DNA of 64,000 bases from Xanthostigma xanthostigma (GCA_963575645.1 OY754465.1:54521901-54585900); one strand, 5' to 3'. Shown: positions 12,701 to 24,616, counted from the stretch's first letter. The notes: generated by a model from the sequence alone, not told the origin. A program made the numbers and translations.

Positions 12701-15700
12701 ATTCGATTGAGAGTGTAGATTTGTTTTCAATTGTAGGAAAACCAATAGTTGATATTTCTAATCTGCCGTCTCTGGTGGTAGATGAGATATGATGGATTTC
12801 TGAGGATGTTTCAAATGTAATAGACGAATACCCTGTTGTACTTCCACTAGGATATTGATCAGTGAATACATTCGATGTAATTGCATCAGTTTGTTTTGTT
12901 ATCTCTGGCTTTGTATAATCACTTCGTGTTGAATATTTCGGTGTTGTTGTAATTTCAGTAGCAATATAATCTGTGTATTCGTTGGATGTTTCACTTCTCG
13001 TAGTTTTCTGACTGTATCCGGGATAATTTTCAGTTTTCTCAGTTTCCTGAGTTGACTTATAGCTGCTTGTAGGTGTGTAATCCGATTTCGTTGTTCTCTG
13101 TTGTCCTTCAGTCGTTCCTTCAGGTTGTGGAGTTGTTTTATACCCTATTGAGGGATAGTAACCCATTTTAGTTGTATTTTCAACACCTTCTGTCGTTTCT
13201 TTTCCTATTTCTGAAGTTCTATATCCTTCCGTGGACTCTGGAGTTGTTTTATACCCTGCTGTAGGCTTGTTACCTGGTTTAGTTGTATACTCACGACCTT
13301 CGGTAGTGTATTCACCAGGATATGTTTCTGTTCCTCCAGACTCTGAAGTAGTTTTATAACTTACTGTAGGTTTGAAAACTGGTTTAGTTGTATATTCATG
13401 AACCTCGGTAGTTCCAGAATATATTTCTGTTTCTCCAGACTCTGGAGTGGTTTTATAACCTGCAGTATATTTGTTACCTGGTTTAGTTGTATATTCATGA
13501 CCCTCGGTAGTTCCGTCACCAGGATATGTTTTAGTTTCTCCAGACTCTGGAGTGGTTTTATAACCTGGCGTAGGTTTGTAACCTGGTTTAGTTGTATATT
13601 CACTTCCCTCTGTAGTTCCGGGATATGTTTCTTTTTCTCCAGATTCTGGAGTTGTTTTATAACCTGTCGTAGGTTTGTAACCTGGTTTAGTTGTATATTC
13701 ACTTCCCTCTGTAGTTCCGGGATATGTTTCTTTTTCTCCAGATTCTGGAGTTGTTTTATAACCTGTCGTAGGTTTGTAACCTGGTTTAGTTGTATATTCA
13801 CTTCCCTCTGTAGTTCCGGGATATGATTCTGTTTCTCCAGATTCTGGAGTGGTTTTATAACCTGTCGTAGGCTTGTAACCTGGTTTAGTTGTATATTCAC
13901 TTCCCTCTGTAGTTCCGGGATATGTTTCTGTTTCTCCAGACTCTGGAGTGGTTTTATAACCTGTCGCAGGTTTGTAACCTGGTTTAGTTGTATATTCACT
14001 TCCCTCTGTAGTTCCGGGATATGATTCTGTTTCTCCAGATTCTGGAGTGGTTTTATAACCTGTCGTAGGCTTGTAACCTGGTTTAGTTGTATATTCACTT
14101 CCCTCTGTAGTTCCGGGATATGTTTCTGTTTCTCCAGACTCTGGAGTGGTTTTATAACCTGTCGCAGGTTTGTAACCTGGTTTAGTTGTATATTCACTTC
14201 CCTCTGTAGTACCAGGATATGTGTCTGTTTCTCCAGATTCTGGAGTGGTTTTATAACTTGTCGCAGGTTTGTAACCTGATTTAGTTGTATATTCACTTCC
14301 CTCTGTAGTTCCGGGATATGATTCTGTTTCTCCAGATTCTGGAGTGGTTTTATAACCTGTCGTAGGTTTGTAACCAGGTTTAGTTGTATATTCACTTCCC
14401 TCTGAAGTTCCAGGATATGTTTCTGTTTCTCCAGATTCTAGAGTGGTTTCATAAACTGCCGTAGGTTTGTAACCTGGTTTAGTTGTATATTCACTTCCCT
14501 CTGTAGTTCCAGGATATGTTTCTGTTTCTCCAGATTCTGGAGTGGTTTTATAACCTATCGTAGGTTTGTAAACTGGTTTAGTTGTATATTCACTTCCCTC
14601 TGTAGTTCCAGGATATGTTTCTTTTTCTCCAGATTCTGGAGTGGCTTTATAACCTGTCGTAGGCTTGTAACCTGGTTTAGTTGTATATTCACTTCCCTCT
14701 GTAGTTCCGGGATATGTTTTAGTTTCTCCAGACTCTGGAGTGGTTTTATAACCTGGCGTAGGTTTGTAACCTGGTTTAGTTGTATATTCACTTCCCTCTG
14801 TAGTTCCGGGATATGTTTCTTTTTCTCCAGATTCTGGAGTTGTTTTATAACCTGTCGTAGGTTTGTAACCAGGTTTAGTTGTATATTCACTTCCCTCTGT
14901 AGTTCCAGGATATGTTTCTTTTTCTCCAGATTCTGGAGTTGTTTTATAACCTGTCGTAGGTTTGTAACCTGGTTTAGTTGTATATTCACTTCCCTCTGTA
15001 GTTCCGGGATATGTTTCTTTTTCTCCAGATTCTGGAGTGGTTTTATAACCTGTCGTAGGTTTGTAACCAGGTTTAGTTGTATATTCACTTCCCTCTGTAG
15101 TTCCAGGATATGTTTCTGTTTCTCCAGACTCTGGAGTTGTTTTATAACCTGTCGTAGGTTTGTAACCTGGTTTAGTTGTATATTCACTTCCCTCTGTAGT
15201 TCCGGGATATGTTTCTTTTTCTCCAGATTCTGGAGTGGTTTTATAACCTGTCGTAGGTTTGTAACCAGGTTTAGATGTATATTCACTTCCCTCTGTAGTT
15301 CCAGGATATGTTTCTGTTTCTCCAGATTCTGGAGTGGTTTCATAAACTGCCGTAGGTTTGTAACCTGGTTTAGTTGTATATTCACTTCCCTCTGTAGTTC
15401 CAGGATATGTTTCTTTTTCTCCAGATTCTGGAGTGGTTTTATAACCTGTCGTAGGCTTGTAACCTGGTTTAGTTGTATATTCACTTCCCTCTGTAGTTCC
15501 GGGATATGTTTCTTTTTCTCCAGATTCTGGAGTGGTTTTATAACCTGTCGTAGGCTTGTAACCTGGTTTAGTTGTATATTCATGACTATCGGTAGTTCCA
15601 GGATATGTGTCTGTATCTCCAGATTCTGGAGTGGTTTTATAACCTGTCGTAGGTTTGTAACCAGGTTTAGTTGTATATTCACTTCCCTCTGTAGTTCCAG

Positions 15701-18700
15701 AATATGTTTTTGTTTCTCCAGACTCTGGAGTGGTTTTATAACCTGTCGTAGGTTTGTAACCTGGTTTAGTTGTATATTCACTTCCCTCTGTAGTTCCGGG
15801 ATATGTTTCTTTTTCTCCAGATTCTGGAGTGGTTTTATAACCTGTCGTAGGCTTGTAACCTGGTTTAGTTGTATATTCACTTCCCTCTGTAGTTCCGGGA
15901 TATGTTTCTTTTTCTCCAGATTCTGGAGTGGTTTTATAACCTGTCGTAGGCTTGTAACCTGGTTTAGTTGTATATTCATGACTATCGGTAGTTCCAGGAT
16001 ATGTGTCTGTTTCTCCAGATTCTGGAGTGGTTTTATAACCTATCGTAGGTTTGTAAACTGGTTTAGTTGTATATTCACTTCCCTCTGTAGTACCGGGATA
16101 TGTTTCTTTTTCTCCAGATTCTGGAGTGGTTTTATAACCTGTCGTAGGCTTGTAACCTGGTTTAGTTGTATATTCATGACTATCGGTAGTTCCAGGATAT
16201 GTGTCTGTATCTCCAGATTCTGGAGTGGTTTTATAACCTGTCGTAGGTTTGTAACCAGGTTTAGTTGTATATTCACTTCCCTCTGTAGTACCAGAATATG
16301 TTTCTGTTTCTCCAGACTCTGGAGTGGTTTTATAACCTGTCGTAGGTTTGTAACCAGGTTTAGTTGTATATTCACTTCCCTCTGTAGTTCCAGGATATGT
16401 TTCTTTTTCTCCAGATTCTGGAGTTGTTTTATAACCTGTCGTATGTTTGTAACCTGGTTTAGTTGTATATTCACTTCCCTCTGTAGTTCCGGGATATGTT
16501 TCTTTTTCTCCAGATTCTAGAGTTGTTTTATAACCTGGCGTAGGTTTGTAACCTGGTTTAGTTGTATATTCACCTCCCTCTGTAGTTCCAGGATATGTTT
16601 CTTTTTCTCCAGATTCTGGAGTTGTTTTATAACCTGTCGTAGGTTTGTAACCTGGTTTAGTTGTATATTCACTTCCCTCTGTAGTTCCAGGATATGTTTC
16701 TTTTTCTCCAGATTCTGGAGTTGTTTTATAACCTGTCGTATGTTCGTAACCTGGTTTAGTTGTATATTCACTTCCCTCTGTAGTTCCGGGATATGTTTCT
16801 TTTTCTCCAGATTCTAGAGTTGTTTTATAACCTGGCGTAGGTTTGTAACCTGGTTTAGTTGTATATTCACTTCCCTCTGTAGTTCCAGGATATGTTTCTT
16901 TTTCTCCAGATTCTGGAGTTGTTTTATAACCTGTCGTAGGTTTGTAACCTGGTTTAGTTGTATATTCACTTCCCTCTGTAGTTCCGGGATATGATTCTGT
17001 TTCTCCAGACTCTGGAGTGGTTTTATAACCTGTCGTAGGTTTGTAACCAGGTTTAGTTGTATATTCACTTCCCTCTATAGTTCCGGGATATGTTTCTTTT
17101 TCTCCAGATTCTGGAGTGGTTTTATAACCTGTCGTAGGCTTGTAACCTGGTTTAGTTGTATATTCATGACTATCGGTAGTTCCAGGATATGTGTCTGTTT
17201 CTCCAGATTCTGGAGTGGTTTTATAACCTATCGTAGGTTTGTAAACTGGTTTAGTTGTATATTCACTTCCCTCTGTAGTTCCAGGATATGTGTCTGTTTC
17301 TCCAGATTCTGGAGTGGTTTTATAACCTGTCGTAGGCTTGTAACCTGGTTTAGTTGTATATTCACTTCCCTCTGTAGTTCCGGGATATGTTTCTTTTTCT
17401 CCAGATTCTGGAGTGGTTTTATCACCTGTCGTAAGTTTGTAACCAGGTTTAGTTGTATATTCACTTCCCTCTGTAGTTCCAGGATATGTGTCTGTTTCTC
17501 CAGATTCTGGAGTGGTTTTATAACCTATTGTAGGTTTGTAAACTGGTTTAGTTGTATATTCACTTCCCTTTGTAGTTCCGGGATATGTTTCTTTTTCTCC
17601 AGATTCTGGAGTGGTTTTAAAACCTGTCGTAGGCTTGTAACCTGGTTTAGTTGTATATTCATGACTATCGGTAAATCCAGGATATGTGTCTGTTTCTCCA
17701 GATTCTGGAGTGGTTTTATAACTTGTCGTAGGTTTGTAACCAGGTTTAGTTGTATATTCACTTCCCTCTGTAGTTCCAGGATATGTGTCTGTTTCTCCAG
17801 ATTCTGGAGTGGTTTTATAACCTATCGTAGGTTTGTAAACTGGTTTAGTTGTATATTCACTTCCCTCTGTAGTTCCAGGATATGTGTCTGTTTCTCCAGA
17901 TTCTGGAGTGGTTTTATAACCTGTCGTAGGCTTGTAACCTGGTTTAGTTGTATATTCACTTCCCTCTGTAGTTCCGGGATATGTTTCTTTTTCTCCAGAT
18001 TCTGGAGTGGTTTTATCACCTGTCGTAGGTTTGTAACCTGGTTTAGTTGTATATTCATGATCTTCAGTAGTTCTTTCACCAGGATATGCTTCAGTTTTTC
18101 CAGACTCTGTAGTGGTTTTATAACCTGTTGTAGGCTTGTAACCTGGTTTAGTTGTATATTCATGACTATCGGTAGTTCCAGGATATGTGTCTGTTTTTCC
18201 AGATTCTGGAGTGGTTTTATAACCTATCGTAGGTTTGTAAACTGGTTTAGTTGTATATTCACTTCCCTCTGTAGTTCTAGGATATGTGTCTGTTTCTCCA
18301 GATTCTGGAGAGGTTTTATAACCTGTCGTAGGTTTGTAACCTGGTTTAGTTGTATATTCACTTCCCTCTGTAGTTCCGGGATATGTTTCTTTTTCTCCAG
18401 ATTCTGGAGTGGTTTTATAACCTGTCGTAGGTTTGTAACCTGGTTTAGTTGTATATTCACTTCCCTCTGTAGTTCCAGGATATGTTTCTTTTTCTCCAGA
18501 TTCTGGAGTGGTTTTATAACCTGTCGTAGGCTTGTAACCTGGTTTAGTTGTATATTCACTTCCCTCTGTAGTTCCAAGATATGTTTCTTTTTCTCCAGAT
18601 TCTGGAGTGGTTTTATAACCTGTCGTAGGTTTGTAACCTGGCTTAGTTGTATATTCATGACTATCGGTAGTTCCAGGATAAGTGTCTGTTTCTCCAGATT

Positions 18701-20851
18701 CTGGAGTGGTTTTATAACCTGTCGTAGGCTTGTAACCTGGTTTAGTTGTATATTCACTTCCCTCTGTAGTTCCGGGATATGTTTCTGTTTCTCCAGACTC
18801 TGGAGTGGTTTTATAACCTGTCGCAGGTTTGTAACCTGGTTTAGTTGTATATTCACTTCCCTCTGTAGTTCCAGGATATGTGTCTGTTTCTCCAGATTCT
18901 GGAGTAGTTTTATAACCTGTCGCAGGTTTGTAACCTGGTTTAGTTGTATATTCACTTCCCTCTGTAGTTCCAGGATATGTTTCTTTTTCTCCAGATTCTG
19001 GAGTTGTTTTATAACCTGTCGTAGGTTTGTAACCTGGTTTAGTTGTATATTCACTTTCCTCTGTAGTTCCGGGATATGATTCTGTTTCTCCAGACTCTGG
19101 AGTGGTTTTATAACCTGTCGTAGGTTTGTAACCAGGTTTAGTTGTATATTCACTTCCCTCTGTAGTTCCAGGATATGTGTCTGTTTCTCCAGATTCTGGA
19201 GTAGTTTTATAACCTGTCGCAGGTTTGTAACCTGGTTTAGTTGTATATTCACTTCCCTCTGTAGTTCCGGGATATGATTTTGTTTCTCCAGATTCTGGAG
19301 TGGTTTTATAACCTGTCGTAGGTTTGTAACCTGGTTTAGTTGTATATTCACTTCCCTCTGTATTTCCAGGATATGTTTCTGTTTCTCCAGACTCTGGAGT
19401 GGTTTTATAACCTGCCGTAGGCTTGTAACCTGGTTTAGTTGTATATTCACTTCCCTCTGTAGTTCCGGGATATGTTTCTGTTTCTCCAGACTCTGGAGTG
19501 GTTTTATAGCCTGCCGTAGGTTTGTAACCTGGTTTAGTTGTATATTCACTTCCCTCTGTAGTTCCGGGATATGTTTCTGTTTCTCCAGACTCTGGAGTGG
19601 TTTTATAACCTACTGTAGGTTTGTAACCTGGTTTAGTTGTATATTCACTTCCCTCTGTAGTTCCGGGATATGTTTCTGTTTCTCCTGACTCTGTAGTGGT
19701 TTTATAACCTGTAGTAGATTTGTAACCTGGTTTAGTTGTATATTCTCTTCCCTCTGTAGTTCCAGGATATGTTTCTGTTTCTCCAGACTCTGGAGTGGTT
19801 TTATAACCTGTCATAGGTTTGTAACCTGGTTTAGTTGTATATTCATGACTATCGGTAGTTCCAGGATATGTGTCTGTTTCTCTGGATTCTGGAGTGGTTT
19901 TATAATCTGTCGTAGGCTTGTAACCTGGTTTAGTTGTATATTCATTTCCCTCTGTAGTTCCGGGATATGTTTCTGTTTCTCCAGACTCTGGAGTGGTTTT
20001 ATAACCTGTCGTAGGTTTGTAACCTGGTTTAGTTGTATATTCTCTTCCCTCTGTAGTTCCGGGATATGCTTCTGTTTTTCCAGACTCTGGAGTGGTTTTA
20101 TAACCTGTCGTAGGCTTGTTACCTGGTTTATCTGTATATTTATGACCCTCGGTAGTCCCTTCACCGGGGTATGTTTCTGTTTCTTCTGTTTCTTGAGTTG
20201 ATTTATACCCTTTTGTGGGCTTGTATCCCGGTTTTGTTGTATATGCTTGGCCTTCTGTTGTTACTTCGCTGTAATAAGTTTCGGTTTTCTCTATATCAGT
20301 CGTAGCATTATACTCAGATTTAGTTATGAACTCAGGGCTAGTGGTTGTTTTCTCTAATTCGCTTGTGGTTTCATAGCCTAGTGTAGTGCTCCCTGTTTCA
20401 AGTGTACTCGGTGTACGTGTAATGTTTTGTGTGAATTGTTTGTCAGTGGTGTGTTCTTTCGAATAGTCGGTAGCGTATGTGGTTTCGTCTGTGGTCTCTG
20501 TGTTTACAAAGGAGGTCGTTATTTCGAAACTACCAACAGTTAAACTGTCCGTCTGTTGCGTCAATGTGACCGGTGTGGTTGTATCTAATTTGGGTTTGGC
20601 ATGTGTTCCGACAACCGTACTCTGCGATACCTGCGAATCGGTTGGCAGGCAGAGGACGGTTGCATTTCCGGTATAACCGGGCGGACATGTACACTGCGCC
20701 TTGTGTGCTTTTGCCGTGCACTGAGCGGATTTACCACACGCACCACTGCTGATGGTGCAAGGGTCTATGCATAAACCGCTAATGCAGGCGTGCGATTGCG
20801 TGCATTCGGCATCTCCAGTGCAGTTTGTGATGTTCTTATCATCGCTAGTTG
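6770..20851 (-). CDS. dpy: dpy giant exon: 4,694 codons, Thr/Tyr-rich repeat spacer
   Basis: A single 14,082-bp exon, phase 1 at both ends (acceptor TTCACAG; donor GTAATT), open in frame throughout. Residues 1-75: a DPY module (CTGDAECTQSHAC) and an EGF. About 75-200: Ser/Thr-rich stretch with NIT and NAT sequons. About 200-2,590: roughly 70 copies of a 33-residue repeat with core EYTTKPGYKPTTGYKTTPE. About 2,590-2,790: a degenerate Ser/Thr-rich linker with several N-glycosylation sites. About 2,790-4,540: a second array of 30-31-residue repeats. About 4,540-4,694: Thr-rich tail and a final DPY module (CTSVDDCPLTETC, then CVGDIRC). The repeats contain no Cys and are rich in Thr, Tyr, Pro, Lys, Glu and Gly, so they should be extended, probably O-glycosylated, and extracellular. 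Drosophila Dumpy has a differently worded repeat region ('PIGSFEAST'); this is its likely positional equivalent, though the sequence is different. Confidence 0.92.
7240..12490 (-). repeat. Second coding array, 30-31-residue units
   Basis: Alternating unit types share EYT-[ST]-KP and end GKT or ENT followed by P/A-Y-P: types with KPDYTHKTTLEPGKTDAYP, KPEFTHTTQQPGKTRPYP and KPDFSYKTTQGLENTRPYP. Types follow one another in higher-order blocks. Some units lack seven residues (HKTDAYP), and some are cut short (KPYPSEYTTKP). The unit shares EYTTKP, KTT, G-x-T and YP with the 33-residue array, so the two arrays probably descend from one repeat. Confidence 0.93.
7800..9200 (-). repeat. 693-bp higher-order duplication inside second array
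   Basis: Sequence around 7801-8500 recurs almost base for base 693 bp further on (8494-9190). For example, 8099-8326 and 8792-9019 encode identical residues in an alternative frame as well as in the coding frame. 693 bp is 231 codons, so the frame is kept. One copy has an extra truncated unit around 8401-8410. This indicates a recent tandem duplication. Confidence 0.85.
13080..20260 (-). repeat. 99-bp coding tandem array, about 70 copies
   Basis: The period is 99 bp (33 codons), with occasional 3-9 bp length changes (units reading GEGTTEGH or GERTTEDH). The protein core is EYTTKPGYKPTTGYKTTPE, followed by a Gly/Glu/Thr segment ending YP. Units differ by scattered substitutions such as TEGSEY/TDSHEY, KPGYKPTT/KPVYKPTI and ETETYP/EKETYP/ETDTYP. 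The same variants recur in blocks, the mark of repeated unequal exchange. Both edges grade into diverged units. Confidence 0.95.
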
Positions 20852-22234
20852 CTGTGAATACAATTATTATTATGTACAACGATTAACATACACACATTAA
20901 TAATATTAAAAAATTAATTAATTAATACACACTATTATAACATTATTATGTACAACATACTGGGTCAGTAAGTTAATAGTAATGAACGCTTGTAGAAACC
21001 GGAATTTGAATTATTATTTTTATTTAATTATGTATGTTATAAAATAAGTGAAACGGTTTGTACAAACGATCATATTCATCTAGTTAAAATATTAAATATT
21101 CCAGCTGATTAATGACTTATATACAAAATATTCTATAATTATATTAATATTTAAATAGTTGGTCAGTCGTGAGTAAATAATGAATAAATAAAAACCAAGA
21201 GCAAGAATTAATTGTGAGTTTGTAAGAAGTTTTTAGAAGCTAAGAGTATATCTACAAGATGTATAAAAGGTGACAAGTAAAGATGTGTTCGTGTGTAAGA
21301 GAGAGACAATATTATATATATTTCGGTTCAAGAACGTGAGATAGAGAGAGAGAGTAGAGTGAAAGAGAGGAGGTGAGGAAAATAGGTGGAGAAATTCAGT
21401 ACGATGTCGAAGAGACGACACAATGACTAAAACTAAAAGAGGCTGTGATCTATGTTTCTTGTAATTTTTAGTCGTTTTTCTTTTTTAACTAATAATTCCA
21501 AACCTATTATTGTTTTGTAAGTAAAAAGTAGTCGGCGTAGTGAAATATTAAAGAGTGGTAAAATATTGTCAAATTAGTCGAACAAGAGTAATAGTGCGAG
21601 ATCCGGTATTACAAATATATATCCTCATCTATTATTTGATGACGAGAAAGATTATATTTTAGATAATATACATATGTACATTGATAAATCGCACACAGGT
21701 TGCCTAGCTAAATCGCGTACCGATGCTGCTAAATTAAATAAATTCTAATTGACTTTTTTGACTCAACTTCCCCGATTTGTTAATCATAAAAATCGAGCCT
21801 AAGATGAGAGAATATAACACAAATAAAATGTTAACAAAACAAATAAACTCAAAGTACACAGAACACAACTACTTACAAGGTATGTTTATGTGGATGATCT
21901 ATATTCCTTGTGTCATATTCTCTCATCTTAGGCTCGATTTTTAAGATTAACAAATCGGAAAAGTTGATCCAAAAATGTCAATTAGAATTTGTTTAATTTA
22001 ACAGCATCGATACGCGATTAAGCTAGGCAACTCATGTGCGATTTATCAATGTATATATATTATCTAACTTATAATCTTAGTCACCATCAAATAACAGATG
22101 AGGGTATATATTTCTAATGCCGGATCCTAGACTATAATGCATATATAAAAAACAAGTTCGGGGAAGAGTTGGGTCGGTCCTGCAGACAGTACCACAGCAC
22201 AAAAGGTGTGCACGTACACACACAGGGTGTTTAC
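20852..22234 (-). other. dpy intron with purine tract and foldback
   Basis: 1.4 kb. It contains a purine-rich stretch on the plus strand at 21296-21375 (repeated GAGAGA and GGAGGTGAGG), hence a pyrimidine tract on the transcribed strand. The foldback element listed at 21595-22131 follows. No coding sequence is seen. Confidence 0.5.
21595..22131. repeat. Foldback element, arms of about 220 bp
   Basis: The left arm (about 21595-21825) contains GAGATCCGGTATTAC, GTACATTGATAAATCGCAC and AATCGAGCCTAAGATGAGAG. The right arm (about 21905-22131) is the reverse complement with small indels: CTCTCATCTTAGGCTCGATT, GTGCGATTTATCAATGTA and AATGCCGGATC. An unpaired loop of about 80 bp lies between them. It sits about 100 bp from the donor of the GC-rich exon. 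Confidence 0.7.
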
Positions 22235-23020
22235 CTTTCAGGCAGCCAAACTGGGGGTCAGTGACGAAACCGTTGGGACAGAACTTGCACGTCGGTTTGT
22301 GATCCTCGACGTAGCACGGCGCATCGTCCGAACAGGTGACATTCTCGCACGGGTCCACGCATCGAAAGTCTCTGCACGCTTGACGCTCGGGGCAGCCACT
22401 GTCTCGCAGGCAGATGGACAGGGAGGGATTGCAGTCTCGCGTACAAATGCACACGGGCCTATGGTCCAGCACGTCGCACGTCTGGTTGGGCGAGCGACAC
22501 GGCGGTGACGACGGCACCGCCGTGCAAGGATTCTGACAGCGCGCGTCGATGCACGCCAGATTTGACGCGCAGTCGGCGTCGCGCTCGCACTCTCGCACGT
22601 CCGGCGCACACGTCAGCTCGCCGCGTTCGTTGACGAGGAAGCCGGCCGTGCAGACGCAAACCGGTCTGTGCTGACGTACGGCGCAGCGTTTGTTGGCGCC
22701 GCAGACCGGCGCGGCTCCTCGACAAGGATCGCGACATTCGCCGCCGCTGCACGACATGCTCGACGGACAGTCGGAGTTCGTGCGACACGACACGGGTGAC
22801 GGTGTCGGAGTTACCCATTTGTCGCAGCGCGGGTCCGGCACGCATTCGATATTCGGCTTGCCCACGTGACACTGAGGACACGAGCAACGCGCTCGGTGAA
22901 CGACCGTGCGACAGAGTGCGTTTTTGCCGCACGCGTCGCGCACCGCACACGGATCTATGCATCGCAATCCGACGCAGGCTTTTTCCATTGGACATTCCGA
23001 GTCTCGCGTGCATTCGATCG
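22235..23020 (-). CDS. dpy: dpy exon: GC-rich DPY/EGF block
   Basis: This exon has 262 codons, phase 1 at both ends (donor GTAAAC). It has four DPY modules (CTRDSECPMEKAC, CRTNSDCPSSMSC, CERDADCASNLAC, CLRDSGCPERQAC), each followed by an EGF-like unit. One of these has a Pro-rich insert WVTPTPSPV. Base composition is very different from the other exons: G/C in most third positions and many CG dinucleotides. The amino-acid pattern is ordinary, so the bias is at the nucleotide level. The acceptor has a poor pyrimidine tract (GGGGGCTTAACAG), so the 5' edge is slightly less certain. Confidence 0.88.
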
Positions 23021-24616
23021 CTGTTAAGCCCCCGAGACGTGCGCGAGCCAGCGAGTGAGTGATTGATTGGTCGTACATAAGTGTAGAGTCGCGCGTCGGT
23101 CAGAGTGTAAGGCGGTGCGCAAAGGAGGCGTGGCGAGGAGCGGAACGGACGATTGGGGAGAAACAGAAACAAAAGCAACATAAGAACTGTGAAAGGAAAC
23201 TTTCTCACAAATATACAATACAAAACGATAACATGCTTTTAAATAATAACATAACGTGAGTCGCGCATGCGTACGGCGAGGACAGCCCAGCCGTGACGTC
23301 ATCGCACTGCGTTGACAACACGTTTGTTTGTTGTTGTTTTTCTTTTTTTTTGGGAAGAGAATAATGAGACAGATTGTAGGCGAGCGGTCACGTCGCCGGT
23401 AGAGAGTCTGTGTGATTGTTGTAATTATTTCCACACATCCATCATAACATAACAAAACAAGCTGTAGTATTTACAAACAAGCCACCGATATACGATAAAA
23501 AGGAAGGACCAACTCTCACGGTACCTACCAATAGTACCTGACCAGCTAGTACTGCAGTAACCAGTCTACTGATACCTAACGCGATGTGAGAATAGTTCTC
23601 CTTTCACAGTTCCCAATCTGATTTCATCATCAATGTCATAATTATTATAATCATCATATCAATAATTGATAGTTCCATAATCGGTACTCTATTATAATTC
23701 GGACGCCTTATCCGTAGTGTATAGACAACTTTTAACTCCGGTTGTTCGCGTGTCGTGTATAAAACAGTCCACCAAGTTAACCTTATTAATGAAATGATGC
23801 TTCTGAAATAGGCTTGTCCGTGTGCCATTTATGTACAAAATCGGTGTGTTGTTAGCTCCATAAATATATAATTTAGGTCAATGAATATTGTACGAAAGCG
23901 AATTTGAAAGGAGTTAAAAGCGTTGGACTATTAAAGTTTTTTCGTAAAATAAACGAAAAAACTTTAAATTCTCTTTTTGCACCAGTGATTACTTTTTCTG
24001 TTGACGATTAAGTAATCAATTTACTACGAATAAGGGTTTTATAAGTGCAATTCAACTTGATATACACTGCAAAAATCTCTCTCATCTATGTTCAAGTGTT
24101 TTTATATATTTTTTTAATTAAATGTAGTGGAATGTGGGACATTAGAGTGGGTCTTCAGTATTGTCGCAATTTAATATCATAAAAAGAAATAAATAAAAAC
24201 ATCTACACAAATGATCACAGGAATCTCTTTAGAAAATAAAAGTATTTTTGTGAAATATGAATCAAACATTTCAAATGTTTGAAATAAATCATTCATACAG
24301 TAATTACTATGAATGATTTTTAATGATGCAATAGTCCTGATTAGCATTTCTTAATAGAGCTAGTGATATTCAGTAGTATTATGTCTGTCCAAAAAAAGAA
24401 AAAAGACAACTTCAGCTTATAGAATCATTTTCAAATAGTTTTTATCAAAATTATTCAAGATCTATTTCAAGTCAATAAAATGTATAAATGTTTTTCCAGT
24501 TTTAGTCGAAATTTTAACAAGTTCGTGTTTAAGAATACTTCATCTGTCGAAACAGTTTCTTCCAGACATTTAAAATTGGTTTAATTTCTATTTTTTATAA
24601 CGCCAATTGAGACATT

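Noticed and set aside
14555..15979. Minus-strand shadow frame of 474 codons, Leu/Gln/Lys-rich repeat
   Set aside because: It overlaps the same repeats in another frame. The coding frame joins to Cys-rich modules and splice sites at both ends, and this one does not.
17166..19079. Plus-strand open frame of 637 codons (and 15582-16520, 19845-20201, 13398-13826)
   Set aside because: It is the antisense of the 99-bp coding repeat, kept open only by the period being a multiple of 3. The Cys/Phe/Ser-rich composition is that of complementary codons, with no independent evidence.
7800..20260. Regularly spaced repeats that superficially resemble a CRISPR array
   Set aside because: There are no unique spacers, the repeats are protein-coding and in frame across the array, and the context is an insect gene with introns.
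22238..22609. Several overlapping frames on both strands over 22.2-23.4 kb
   Set aside because: High GC content reduces stop codons in all frames. Only the frame with the DPY/EGF cysteine pattern joins to neighbouring exons.
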